Source: Styela clava (taxonomy: Eukaryota; Chordata; Ascidiacea; Stolidobranchia; Styelidae). From it: a stretch of DNA of 64,000 nt. Made by a program: the position numbers and the translations under genes. This document shows, piece after piece, positions 1 through 11,615 of this stretch. The notes under the pieces were generated by a model. The model was not told the origin of the DNA. It was given only the letters and a program-made list of their open reading frames with translations, and ran no database searches. Numbering within the stretch: the stretch's first letter is position 1; each line of letters begins with the position of its first letter. Location: assembly GCF_964204865.1 (NCBI RefSeq), contig NC_135263.1:684501-748500 (forward strand), in the 5' to 3' direction.

Positions 1-46
1 TCATTTTTTAAAATTAAATATTCAATGACAACAATAATGTTTTCAG

Positions 47-872
47 ATAAGTGTGACGTCACATACAAGAAAAAATGCTACCGAGCAGTTGTGTATGATG
101 TGGCCAACGTTACCTTCACCGATGCCAAAGCAATCTGCAAATCAATGAACGGAAAAGCCGCGAATATTTACGACCTCAAGCATTACCAGCTGCTGATCCC
201 TTATCTACGTTCACTGATTCCTGCTGGTGAGCCAGGGATGTACATCTGGACTGGGATGGAGTATAAGGTCAGTTGATAGATCACAATCTCAGCAAAGTTT
301 GACTCATTTTTGTAAACTTCATTTTGGGTACAATTTACCAAAAGCGGTTTATTATTAAAAGTATCAAATGATGGGCAGGTTAACGATGCCTTATTGTTAA
401 TTTGGGCGATTAATAAAAAAAAATATTAAACATGATTTCCAAGATATTATGACGTCATATCCGAGTCGTCCGATCGCGTTTTTTTTAATTTCCAAATATT
501 TTAGCATTTTTAATTCATTAATTTCTGCTTTTTACCCATTTTTATGTAACGTTACCCCTATTACCTTTACTATGGAGCCTATTCCTACACGCAAATATTT
601 TCATTCTTCATCTAATATGTCAGTTGTATTAACATTTCAAGCAATAGATTTTAAAACTGTTTATTCAATTGTGACAGAACAATCAGCTTTTGCTGTCCAA
701 TGGAAGACCAATCACTATAGCAACAGAAGTGTGGCATCCTTCTTATCCGGGATCCGAAGCATCGCGGACAAATGTTGGTGTTGGTGTCGATAAAGATCCA
801 GAGTCTGCATATCAGGGAATGTTCAATGTTCCACCATCCTACAGAACCTACGGTGTCATCTGTGAAATATAA
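47..872 (+). CDS. C-type-lectin-like protein, 3' part (last two exons)
   Basis: Two exons, 47-267 and 678-872, correspond to exons 5 and 6 of the complete paralogue at 20464-22882; exons 1-4 lie left of the window. The first exon follows a TTTCAG acceptor and ends before GTCAGT; the second follows GTGACAG and ends in TAA at 870-872. Phases match the paralogue. The encoded part is a C-type-lectin-like fold: two closely spaced cysteines at its start, a third in an AICKS segment, an IWTGMEY segment where the family has its WIGL-type core, and a terminal VICEI cysteine. Compared with the paralogue it is 7 codons shorter in the loop before IWTG. I see no EPN, QPD or WND calcium-binding motif, so sugar binding is not assured. 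Probably secreted. Family placement is by pattern recognition only. Confidence 0.72.
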
Positions 873-1735
873 AACCAGATCAAAACCTGACAGAACTTCG
901 TTGACGATTCAATGATAAAAAAGACAAAAACAGTTAAATGACTGTTGTTATCTATATAGATTTTCATTAAAATTTTTGTTCGCTTTTCTATGGCCGTTGT
1001 TCTAAATGTTCTAGTTATGATAGGTCCATGTCTGATTACGCAAAATTTATAAGCTGCCCATAAACGATCTGAACTTAAATTACTCTTCAATTTTACTAAA
1101 TCGAATTTTTTTACAAAGTCTGTTTTTCAAGCCTTAAAACCCGATTTTATTTATGAAAGAAGTCTAAATTACGTGTTTATAAAAGTTAAATTACTAATAT
1201 TTTTACTTATGCATTTTTATTCCACACTGAAGCTGGCCTGTGAATATGATTAGACAAAGGTCATACAAGTATGTTCGTCCTAATATAAATGAAACTTGCT
1301 TTTTACTTAATATTACTCCCTTGCAGTGGCAGAATTCAAAAATCTAAGAACGGGTTCTCTATTGCATCGAACTCGCTAACAACGGGTTCTCTCATCTTAG
1401 AGAAACATGCTGAACTAAATCATGAAAAATACAGGAACGGTTTACAAGAGCCCCTTGAATCCTGCCACTGCTTACTTATATATTGTTTCTATACTATTAT
1501 TTTATTATTAACCGTATAACCCATGCCTTGAACTGGTCGCCTTGTCTATTGAAACGTATTTGCTAAGTAAATAAATTCATAGCTGTCTCCATGTGATTTC
1601 TGTATATAACCAAACATGATAATAAACATTGATTCGATCATTTTTGGGTTTCTTCGTTCTTGTTCTGAAACAGTGAGTCAGTTATTGGAGAAGCGAATGA
1701 AACCAGATATCTGGGAAATGTGTTGAATCTACCCT
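873..1735. repeat. 3' flank of lectin-like gene, segmental duplication copy A
   Basis: No coding potential. This stretch is closely similar, with small indels, to 22883-23762 downstream of the second lectin-like gene, so it belongs to the same gene duplication. Similarity fades near 1735. It holds a short internal repeat (two nearby copies of AACGGGTTCTCT at about 1348 and 1381) and AATAAA-like signals near 1570 and 1620 that could end the transcript. Confidence 0.75.
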
Positions 1736-1867
1736 CGTTCACAGATTACACTTAGAACAATATATCGAGATTCTCTGCCCAAACCTACTGTCTAATATGA
1801 CCCAACACGGTACTGGTAACTGGACGAGAGTATCGATGAACTCCCTTTGCAAAATATAAAATATTTT

Positions 1868-2090
1868 AGGACTTATGGACACCCTATATCTTCGATAGCC
1901 TAACAAACACCTTTATAAACGTTGTTATTACATCGTGTGAGGGAAAGGGGCATGACCTAGGTTGCCGCGGTTTACTAAAGATGTTACGTCATGCAGATGC
2001 ATAGAAAATATTAATAATAGGGTTTTACGAAGAGAAACCGTTTCGACAAATAATTCGTTATTGTTTGTAGTGAAACTGTGAGACAGTGAT
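1868..2090. repeat. Dispersed repeat, copy 1 of a pair
   Basis: About 220 bp matching 3414-3637 in the same orientation. It starts with a segment reading GGACACCCTATATCTT and runs through a shared GTTGCCGCGG block and TTTCGACAAATAATTCG block. A fragment of the start recurs near 4330. I cannot assign it to a family. Confidence 0.65.
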
Positions 2091-3413
2091 CGGCAAAATG
2101 CGTCCAGCAAACAATTTTTTTGCGACTAATAAAAATGTTCATAAATTTATATATTTGTATGCGCACGGATGTATGTCGTAACAATGGCTGTTGTGGGCTA
2201 TTGTTTTGTGGTAATTAGTGTAAACGAAATCACATGCCAGTGGTTTGTAGAACGCGCCTATCGTTAGTTGTGAGTAACGCAGACATAGAAGAATATGAAT
2301 AGAAAAACTGAGGTAGGAAGTTTGCCCCGAAAAAACAACAGTTTTGAAAGATTCGAAACCGTTCTATGAGCAAAACACGAACTTGAAGTACAATATAAAG
2401 TCATACATACCACTTGCTGACTAATAAAAAAAATATTCACGGTTGATTCAAATTTGCGAAGGCAGCGTTCGGCACTAAGTAATATCAATGTGCGCTGTCG
2501 TAACTGTAAGGTAATAATAGCTATAAATTGGAAAGTCGCTGAGACTAAGTTGAGGCGAGTTAGTTAAACAGGGAGAGCATGATTTAGTTACTTTGTATTT
2601 ATAGGTTCATTCAAAATTCTCGAAAGCTTTCAATCACATTTTGAAAAATAAAACACGATCCAAAATGCACTCATTTTTTTTACCGCATTTTCATTGTTTA
2701 TAAATATATAACAATAAACGCATCACTTCGGGAGAAAAATACCCGCTTTCGAGACTGAGAAAGCCCCGAAGCGGGTTGCTAAAGTCCCGAATCAGCTGTA
2801 TTACGTCATATTAAAAAATTAATTCCCCCCCCCCCTTCCTAACTCAAAAAATATAATTTTTGGCTGCCTAGAGCTTGGCGTGTAGTACTATTCCGACCGA
2901 AGTTGAAATCCTGTTCTGATGTTTAGTTTAGCACAATCCAACGCATCCGTCGAACCTGTGATAGGACTATTAGGTATTACATGTTATTAATATGCTCTAG
3001 GTGCAAAAAATTTGTCGTTTCTCGACTTCAGGAAGTGATCGACCAATCGGAAATCATAAAGGGCGCGTATATATTTCATAGCGATTGGAATATATCTTCC
3101 TGAGTATTAATATATCGCTGTGAATAATATTTTCATTGTAGTATGTATGATTTTCCAGGTCTTTCGAAACAATTTCATTTCCCTCTTTGGTATACTTATA
3201 TCACTATTCTGGGTTAGGTTAGTGAATGCACATGGTGTACATAGAGTCCCTTCACAATTCTAATTTTGTTATGCAGTCAGTTCTCAATATACCTTAACCA
3301 GGTTTGTTGTTTTTAGTCAGTAATTGTTCAAGTATTTTTACTTCTTTTAATACATTTGTGAGGCAAAACAATGTATGGTATCGATAAATTCCCTTTGGCA
3401 ATTTTAATTTTTT
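2091..3413. other. Non-coding stretch, no gene seen
   Basis: AT-rich sequence between the two copies of the dispersed repeat. I see only short chance ORFs without recognisable protein character, a C-homopolymer near 2825, and GC-rich inverted bits around 2730-2800. Nothing further can be supported. Confidence 0.5.
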
Positions 3414-3637
3414 TAGGCCGTTATGGACACCCTATATCTTGGATATCATAACAAACACCGTTATGAGCGTTGTTATTACGTCGTGTGGGGGAGGGGGCAT
3501 GACATAGGTTGCCGCGGTTCACTAAAGATGTTACGTCATATAGGTGTATAACACAGAAAATACTGATAATAGGGTTATAAATAGAGAAAACGTTTCGACA
3601 AATAATTCGTTGTCGTTTGGAGTGAACCCGTAAGGCA
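3414..3637. repeat. Dispersed repeat, copy 2 of a pair
   Basis: Second copy of the repeat at 1868-2090. It ends where a CAGTGGTTTTTAACC segment begins (about 3635). That is typical of the terminus of hAT-type elements, so another element seems to have inserted into the end of this repeat. Confidence 0.65.
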
Positions 3638-3672
3638 GTGGTTTTTAACCAGGGTTGTGATGCCCTCTGAAG

Positions 3673-4031
3673 CAAGGATGTGCAACCTTTGATACAGGAG
3701 GGCCAGATAGAAATAACTGGGTAAAAACGCGGGCTGCATCTTTATTTAACTTATAAGCTCTCTAGTAGTTCCAGGCACAAATATCTTGGATATTGATCTT
3801 GTGACATTCGTTTTTTGCACAATCTAGCTGTTGAAGCATTGTAACGTCATAGACAATAAATTGAATTCAGTTATAGACTTTGCAACGCAAAGGGATTGGA
3901 ATTGCTCGCACGTTCCAACTTAAATAAAAACTTGTTTTGCGGGCCGCACATCATTCAAAATTGGCACTTCACCGCGGGCTGCAGAATTTTTTCTTGAGGG
4001 CCACATTTGTCCCGCAGGTTGCAAACCCCTG
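3673..4031. mobile_element. hAT-like MITE (about 360 bp), nested
   Basis: A non-coding element with imperfect terminal inverted repeats (left CAAGGATGTGCAACC, right GGTTGCAAACCCCTG). A second copy with better termini lies at 50962-51323 in a THOC2 intron. The flanks CTCTGAAG and CTCTAGTG agree at 5 of 8 positions, which would fit a decayed 8-bp target duplication. It probably sits inside an older hAT-like element that starts near 3635. Confidence 0.65.
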
Positions 4032-4645
4032 CTCTAGTGCTCCGGCAATCCAGTTCAGGGTTCCGCAAGTTTACATTGAAATCCGAGAGTCAATGCTATG
4101 TAGATTGTGAGATATAGTCAGATAGGCGTGTATAATATAATTAGTGTATTTCACAAGTGTTCCGTGTTAGATTCAGGTGTTAGTTTAAATATAAGTTTAT
4201 TTCGACCTCATAATCAACATAACAGGCGATAAAATGATTGATAAAAGTAAATAAATAAAAAGTCTTGTCTGGTATGGAACGAGATGCGCGTGCATTCATA
4301 ATAAAAATTCAATTTTTTTTTAAGGCTGTATGGACACCCTTAGGGTGTTCCCAGGGTTCCGGTGCCTTTCTCGGGCAGGGGTCACCAAACTCTTTTGACC
4401 GCGGACTTTGTATGACTTAAACTGTGTTGAAACGGGCCGGGCAACTATTTTTGTCAATGCAATACAATGAATTCCCAAAAGTTGGAAAATCCATTTAATT
4501 TATCCAACAATATAAATTCTACATATCTGAAGACTTGAATATTAAATTCTATATCGCAGAATATAGATCAAGAACATCATAGAAAAACAAATATACGAGA
4601 TTTCTAGACAATTATCATGAGGTTAGCTGTTAGTAAAATAATTGC
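4032..4645. other. Non-coding, repeat fragments before the LTR element
   Basis: No gene. A CAGGGGTCACCAAACT segment near 4376 looks like the left end of another hAT-like element, but I cannot find its partner end. A fragment of the 1868/3414 repeat start lies near 4330. Confidence 0.45.
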
Positions 4646-4880
4646 TGTCATGAATATCTTCATGTAAGCAGTACAAAAGTTAACGAGACTTGTACTATTT
4701 GTAAGATGATATTTATGACGTCATTATTAATGCTATACTTGTCACCTTTGACCTTGCTTGCTTGCTCTCTCTCTCTGCTTGTGCTGCTAGATGTTGAGTG
4801 CTGTGATCTATGATGTCTATGTTATATCTATAATATACTCAAGCATCCTGAATAGTTGTGTATTTACCCACAAACAAACA
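4646..4880 (+). repeat. Candidate 5' LTR of the Gypsy element
   Basis: Bounded on the left by TGTCATGA and on the right by ...CAAACA directly before the primer-binding-site-like sequence, that is TG...CA ends. It contains a CT-rich microsatellite near 4766 and a TATA-like stretch near 4825. No second LTR exists in the window, so the left border is inferred from the TG rule only. Confidence 0.45.
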
Positions 4881-4898
4881 TGGTGTCAGAATCGGGGT
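4881..4898 (+). other. Primer binding site of the LTR element
   Basis: TGGTGTCAGAATCGGGGT directly follows the putative LTR end. TGG plus a tRNA-3'-end complement at this position is the usual minus-strand primer site of LTR retroelements. I do not assign the tRNA. Confidence 0.5.
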
Positions 4899-4959
4899 TG
4901 ATGTAAAGTTGCTTGAAAAAAATATTCTAAAAATCGCGTCAGTGAGCAATCAATTAAGG

Positions 4960-5562
4960 ATGGCTGATTCGTCGTTGAACAGACCAGATCCACTGATTTT
5001 TGATGGAAATGTTGCTGAAAACTGGAGAATATTCGTACGTGAATATGATATTTTCATCGGAGCACTGCACAGTGATAAAACTGACAAAGCTAAAGCTTGC
5101 ATATTACTTAATTTGATTGGGAAAGAGGGCAGAGAAAAAGAAGAATCTTTTACATATGAGGCAGCTGAAGGTGACGTTCCTGCTGAGTCTCGTGATGATC
5201 CAGAATGCCTGAAGAGAAAATTTGCAGAAATATGCCTACCCAAGTCAAACATAGGACTAACAAGACATCACTTCAACACAAGAGCACAGATGCCAGGTGA
5301 ATCTATCCAATCATTCGTTGTAGACTTGAAAAACAAAGCCAAGTCTTGTGAATTTGGTGATCTCAAAGATGAGTTGATTAAAGACAGATTTTTGACTGGC
5401 GTTCATAATGATAACTTGCGAAGGCAATTGCTAAAAGAAGCTAATCTTACATTGAAAAAAGCTATTGATATATGTGTAATATATGAACTTACAAATGAGA
5501 GAATGAAATCCCTATCGATGAATAGTCATAGTCAAGTTTATTTTTTCCAACCAGTAAAATAA
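4960..5562 (+). pseudogene. gag: Gypsy gag, N-terminal part, cut by LINE insertion
   Basis: The open frame begins upstream at 4858, but the ATG at 4960 gives the MADSSLNRPDPL start expected for this gag family. The encoded capsid-like region is rich in charged residues, with the typical FVREYDIFI segment near its start and LKNKAKSCEFG in the middle. True gag sequence ends at 5523; residues after that come from the inserted LINE read antisense, and a stop follows at 5560-5562. The remainder of gag, with its zinc knuckles, resumes at 15927 in the same reading frame. Role: structural protein of retrotransposon particles, now split. Confidence 0.8.
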
Positions 5563-6490
5563 TAAATGATGCAAAAAATAAGCAAAAATTCAAGAACATA
5601 ATTTTACTGGGGAAGGGAAGCCGTGGGGAACCAAAGTAGGTTATCTAGCAGCGGCACCCAAGATTCAACTATTTAATTAACATATAATTTTAGTAGATCA
5701 ATATAGCATAGAATAGTTTAGCCGTAAATATTTACTAATACGGTTTTAACGAGAAATCGTCATGACACTAGGGTGTATCTGAGAGCCACGCAATACATCA
5801 GATAGTAATTTGGGGTATTCCCCGTTTCGTAGCTTACAGGCAGTGAACAAAAGCGTGTTATGGGGAAATATTCGGGAATTTGTAGTGGCTCAGTTATCAC
5901 AACCAAATTATGATAATCATCAGTTGTAGTGGACGGACAACGGGAGACAATGAAGAAAGAACAGGTATAAATGACATAAATCTACTGAAGCAGATGTTAA
6001 CCAGCCGCACAGTACCGTACCGGTAACTCGAATATGAAATACCGTACGGTACCGGTAACGTGATGAATAATATTCTATCGTCTGTACAGACGCACTGGAC
6101 TGCACAATATAACAAAAAAGAAACAATGTGACTAGGTGTTGAAGTGTCGTTTCAAGTGTGTAATAAAAAAAGTTACTTTCAACATGACAAATGCTGAGAT
6201 TTGCAATATATCTGTATATATATAATACTAAGTTCATAGCTACTGAACTACAACAATGACTTGAGAACCCATATCTAATTCAAGTTAAGGGGAGTGGGAA
6301 TCAAATGAAACGAGTATATTTCGGTAAATCTGGCATGAGATTGGCATGTTGTAAAAAAAAAATAAATAAACACAAATAGTGTTAAAAATTTGTTAGACAA
6401 TGAACCATCAGAAGTACATACTAATATTATGGACCGAGTTAATAGCTCATATTATGTTGAATTGATTTCAGGGTTTGGAAAGACCTGTCC
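5524..6490 (-). other. LINE 3' UTR (copy 1), no gene
   Basis: About 970 bp between the gag break point and the ORF2 stop. Only shadow ORFs. It contains inverted GTACCGGTAAC motifs around 6013-6060 and a 10-bp inverted repeat (CCAGTAAAAT near 5551, ATTTTACTGG near 5601) close to the element's 3' end. There is no clear poly-A tail. The same sequence recurs at 10649-11615. Confidence 0.6.
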
Positions 6491-9400
6491 TCATTTGAGA
6501 TACTTGGACCAAAGAAATTTTTTCATCTTCATTTTAAACAGAGGATAAGACATGCTTCGCATTTCACCAGGTACGGCATTCCACATAATCGCACCTGTGT
6601 ATTTGAGTGATTTTTGTGTCTTTGAGTAGGTTTGGCGTGGTACAAAGTAGGATGACAATGCAGATGATCTAGTATTGTGATCGTGAACACTACTCTGCTT
6701 TACAAAGTATTTAGAAAATGCCTGTGGAAGGCAACAATTATGGTATTGATGCATTAATTTAAATATTTCTAGTTTGTAGATATCATCAAGTTTGAGTACG
6801 CCAGTTTTATGGTACATGGTATTCATGTTAACACGAGTGGACGGTCCATATAGGATTCTAATGGCTCTATTCTGTAAAACGTTTATAGCTCTTAAGGTCG
6901 CTTTAGTGGCAGATCCCCAGGCAGCAATTGCATATTGGATGTAAGTCTGGAAAAGTGAATAATATACCACTTTGAGTGTACTCCGGTCTGTGTAGTGTTG
7001 AAGTTTGCTTAGTATACCTATTGAGCGTGAAAGTTTTTTATGTAACTCTTTGACATGCAGATCCCACCGTAAACGGTGATCAATGTTCAATCCAAGATAT
7101 TTGTACGAGGGAACAGATTCAAGTTCAGTTTCATTCATTTTGATTATCAGAGGTGTTTTCTGATCGTTGCAACCAGGACGTATATGGACTACTTTAGATT
7201 TTTCTATATTGATAGTTAGCTTATTACAGAGCATCCAATCATAGACCTTTTTTAATTCTAGGTTGAAGCAATTTTGAAGATCAGTCGATGATTTGGAACT
7301 ACCTAGGAGACCAGTATCATCCGCGAACAATTTTGTCAACAAATTCGAACATCGTGAGATGTCGTTTATAAATACGAGGAATAATAAAGGGCCAAGTGAA
7401 GAGCCTTGGATCACACCGCAGTCAATAGGAAGAACCTCCGAACGATTATTTTCGACTTCCACATATTGGAATCGGCCATGTAGGTAATCTTTTAAAAGAG
7501 AATTAGCACAACCTCGCACACCGTAATGATGAAGTTTGCGTAAGAGTATGTTATGACTTACGGTATCGAAAGCTTTTTTCAAATCTAAGAAAGCACAGCA
7601 GACATGTTCTCCCTTTTCATATTTGTCATAGATATATTCAATTAGATCAATAATTGCATGACTTGTCGAATGATTTGTCTGAAATCCGAATTGGAATTTA
7701 TTAATTAGTTTGTTTTTTTCGAAAAATTCAGTTAATCTACAGTACAAAAGTTTTTCGAAGACAAATGCCAAACATGATAAGACAGATATAGGTCGGTAAT
7801 TAGATGGGTTAGTTTTGTCGCCGGATTTGTACAATGGAATAACTCTGGCAAGTTTCAGTGCAGATGGAAATATACCTATTCTTATAGACGTATTAAAAAA
7901 ATGTGCAATAACTGGCGAGATTATGTCAGCAATTTTCTTCAAGAAATGTGAAGAAATATCATAAGCACCGGCAGCTTTACCTATTTTTAAAGCTGAGATG
8001 GTATTGAATATCTCAGTCGCATTAGTTGACCGTAAATATAAAGAATCTTTTATAGGGGCACCGAGAAAGCTCATGAAATTTATATTCGTTTGTGGAACTT
8101 CATTTATTAAACTTTTCCCAATGTTTGAAAAAAATTTGTTAAGTTCGTTTGCGATTGTGTGGCTGTTTTTTGTTTTGAAACCATTTTCAAGTTTCAATTC
8201 AGATATTGATGAATCATTTGCTGGTTTTGTGTTTACAATCTCTTTGACAGTCTGCCATGTATGTTTAATATCACCTCTGTTATTGGCTAATTTTGATAAA
8301 TAATGAATTTGCTTTGATTTTCTTAATAAGTGAACTAGAGTGTTATGATATTTTTTGTAGAGTGCACGTTCACTTGGAGAGCCATGTAAATAATATTTTT
8401 TGTGCATTTTACTCTTACGATTGATGGATTTATGGAGACCCTTTGTAATCCAGGGCTTTGAAAGCAGTTTAGATTTTTTACGCGAGCATGCGACCATGGG
8501 GGCATGGGTATTGATTAGGTCCTTTAATGAAGATAAAAAAATACCAAAAACTTCATTGAAGTTCTCAGTTGACAGTTGTGTCAATACAAATCCATTTAAT
8601 ATATTACGAGCACTGTATCTAAATATTTCTGTGTCAAAATTGGACATTTTGCGTTTCAGGTGAGTTTTGAATTTGTATTTAGGTGCACTAGTAAAAGAAA
8701 AAGATGACATAACAGGAAAGTGATCTGATATGTCATGCAATATAATATAAGATGATGAACAACGATCAATTGCATTTGTGTAAATGTGATCAATTAATCA
8801 ATTAAAGTATGCGAAGTGGAAGTTACTCTTGTTGGACGCGTTATGGTGGGAATAGCCAGGTGAGACAGAAGCATGTCGGTGTACCGAGTTGTCAAATTAT
8901 CGTGAGCTATTAGGTTGATATTCAAATCACCTAAAATTATGAATGGGTTTCTCGAATTTTCTAATTTGTAAAGTAGCGAGTCCATTGTTTCTGTGAAATT
9001 AGAAAGGTCAGGTCTGGGATGTTTATAAATAGCACCAATAATCAATTTTTTTTGGTTGATGGTGGGCGATTCATTGACCTGAATCCACAAATCTTCACAA
9101 TGAGGAAAATTTAGATTATACTCATGGGATTCTATGAATGACACATCAGAGCGTATAAAGAGCCCAACTCCTCCAGCTTTAGTAGGAGAGGCAGAGTGAA
9201 CAAAGTTGTAGCAGTCAATATGTATAGGGCTAATAGGGGATGTGCTTAATCTGGTTTCGCTAATCGCAATAATATGGGGGAGTTTCTGAAAGTTTGTCAG
9301 CATTTGTATCAGATCATCAATATGCTTTGACAGTGATCTTACATTTAGGTGAAGAAGAATAAAATCGGTCGACTTATACTGAGATGAAACTATCCCAATG

Positions 9401-9648
9401 TTAGCGAACTCTACATATTTACTTGTAATGGGGCCTACAGTTGGAGACAAACTGAAAGATTCCCAAGAGGGCAAGACTGGACAGGTAAGGCCTTTTGAAT
9501 CAAGGCACATTTGGCAGAAGTAGCTAGAACTAGGGAATGGCAAAGTTATGCAAGTAAAGTGAAATTTAAGATTACACGATTTGCAACATATATATGAATC
9601 ACTACGATATGAAGAATGACATACTGAACATAAGGTATCAGATGTCAT
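6491..9648 (-). pseudogene. LINE ORF2 copy 1: PHD finger, endonuclease, reverse transcriptase
   Basis: Identical to the ORF2 at 11616-14773. The endonuclease part (8794-9648) and the reverse transcriptase part (6491-8740) are separated by a stop and frame change at 8789-8804, where ATCAATTA is repeated twice. Domain details are given for copy 2. As in copy 2, all recognisable catalytic motifs remain in the two frames. Confidence 0.88.
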
Positions 9649-9701
9649 GGATAATTATGGAAGTATAGAAAAAATGAAGGCATAATGAAAAATAGTCTAA
9701 C

Positions 9702-10098
9702 CTATTTGATTTTTTGAAGATCTTCTTCTTCAAGAATATCTAAGGTGTTCGTCAATTTATTCTTTCGTATTCTGACTTTGCCGTTAGTGGTCCATAAATA
9801 TGCGTAACCACACTTATTCTTTAGAGCTTTTGCTTTAAAAAATAAGTCCTTGTTGCGATTGGTCAAGTTTTCAGAAATGAAGACTTTTGAAGTGTCTTTG
9901 ATGTTTATAGTGTTTGGTGCAGACTTCAAATTTTTGCGGCCGGCGAAAATTTTTTTGGCGAATTCTCCGGTTAGTAAATCGGACAATGATGGGGGGATGG
10001 TTTTTGCGATTGCGAGTAGGGAACCGATGACTAAACGAGATGTCACTCGGATGAATGTTTACTTTTATGAGCTTTGAAATCTCCAGCACCAGCTTGTC
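9702..10098 (-). pseudogene. LINE ORF1 copy 1, C-terminal fragment
   Basis: Encodes the RNA-binding C-terminal region of ORF1 (see copy 2) and carries the same 7-nt T run that shifts the frame (9950-9956 on the + strand). Its N-terminal coiled-coil part is missing because the tandem duplication joins this point to gag sequence. Confidence 0.8.
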
Positions 10099-10687
10099 GT
10101 TGAACAGACCAGATCCACTGATTTTTGATGGAAATGTTGCTGAAAACTGGAGAATATTCGTACGTGAATATGATATTTTCATCGGAGCACTGCACAGTGA
10201 TAAAACTGACAAAGCTAAAGCTTGCATATTACTTAATTTGATTGGGAAAGAGGGCAGAGAAAAAGAAGAATCTTTTACATATGAGGCAGCTGAAGGTGAC
10301 GTTCCTGCTGAGTCTCGTGATGATCCAGAATGCCTGAAGAGAAAATTTGCAGAAATATGCCTACCCAAGTCAAACATAGGACTAACAAGACATCACTTCA
10401 ACACAAGAGCACAGATGCCAGGTGAATCTATCCAATCATTCGTTGTAGACTTGAAAAACAAAGCCAAGTCTTGTGAATTTGGTGATCTCAAAGATGAGTT
10501 GATTAAAGACAGATTTTTGACTGGCGTTCATAATGATAACTTGCGAAGGCAATTGCTAAAAGAAGCTAATCTTACATTGAAAAAAGCTATTGATATATGT
10601 GTAATATATGAACTTACAAATGAGAGAATGAAATCCCTATCGATGAATAGTCATAGTCAAGTTTATTTTTTCCAACCAGTAAAATAA
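10096..10687 (+). pseudogene. Gypsy gag fragment, duplicated copy
   Basis: Second copy of the gag segment 4971-5523 (here 10096-10648), lacking its own start codon and all upstream LTR and primer-site sequence. The open frame is continuous from 10055 because antisense LINE ORF1 sequence happens to supply an ATG and leader in frame, giving a 210-residue chimeric ORF ending at 10687. It is a by-product of the duplication; expression is not indicated. Confidence 0.82.
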
Positions 10688-11615
10688 TAAATGATGCAAA
10701 AAATAAGCAAAAATTCAAGAACATAATTTTACTGGGGAAGGGAAGCCGTGGGGAACCAAAGTAGGTTATCTAGCAGCGGCACCCAAGATTCAACTATTTA
10801 ATTAACATATAATTTTAGTAGATCAATATAGCATAGAATAGTTTAGCCGTAAATATTTACTAATACGGTTTTAACGAGAAATCGTCATGACACTAGGGTG
10901 TATCTGAGAGCCACGCAATACATCAGATAGTAATTTGGGGTATTCCCCGTTTCGTAGCTTACAGGCAGTGAACAAAAGCGTGTTATGGGGAAATATTCGG
11001 GAATTTGTAGTGGCTCAGTTATCACAACCAAATTATGATAATCATCAGTTGTAGTGGACGGACAACGGGAGACAATGAAGAAAGAACAGGTATAAATGAC
11101 ATAAATCTACTGAAGCAGATGTTAACCAGCCGCACAGTACCGTACCGGTAACTCGAATATGAAATACCGTACGGTACCGGTAACGTGATGAATAATATTC
11201 TATCGTCTGTACAGACGCACTGGACTGCACAATATAACAAAAAAGAAACAATGTGACTAGGTGTTGAAGTGTCGTTTCAAGTGTGTAATAAAAAAAGTTA
11301 CTTTCAACATGACAAATGCTGAGATTTGCAATATATCTGTATATATATAATACTAAGTTCATAGCTACTGAACTACAACAATGACTTGAGAACCCATATC
11401 TAATTCAAGTTAAGGGGAGTGGGAATCAAATGAAACGAGTATATTTCGGTAAATCTGGCATGAGATTGGCATGTTGTAAAAAAAAAATAAATAAACACAA
11501 ATAGTGTTAAAAATTTGTTAGACAATGAACCATCAGAAGTACATACTAATATTATGGACCGAGTTAATAGCTCATATTATGTTGAATTGATTTCAGGGTT
11601 TGGAAAGACCTGTCC
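10649..11615 (-). other. LINE 3' UTR (copy 2), no gene
   Basis: Duplicate of 5524-6490. It ends at the ORF2 stop codon. Only antisense shadow ORFs are present. Confidence 0.6.

Larger units (their letters stand above)
5524..10098 (-). mobile_element. LINE copy 1 (5'-truncated by duplication)
   Basis: The 3' 4.5 kb of the LINE in inverse orientation: 3' UTR 5524-6490, ORF2 6491-9648, and the C-terminal part of ORF1 at 9702 to about 10098, where it breaks at the duplication junction. It is the duplicate of 10649-15223 and not an independent insertion, because its left flank is the same gag sequence. Confidence 0.88.

Noticed and set aside
449-793. 114-aa ORF overlapping the lectin-like last exon
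   Set aside because: It reads intron sequence and then the exon in another frame; the splice-supported exon 678-872 explains the region.
4950-5252. 100-aa minus-strand ORF opposite gag
   Set aside because: Shadow of gag on the other strand. The longer version at 9871-10377 is created only by the duplication junction.
5897-6237. 72- and 105-aa ORFs in the LINE 3' UTR (also at 11022-11362)
   Set aside because: Low-complexity, no recognisable motif, and overlapping frames of a non-coding 3' UTR.
7293-8663. Forward-strand ORFs inside LINE ORF2
   Set aside because: Antisense shadows of the reverse transcriptase gene.
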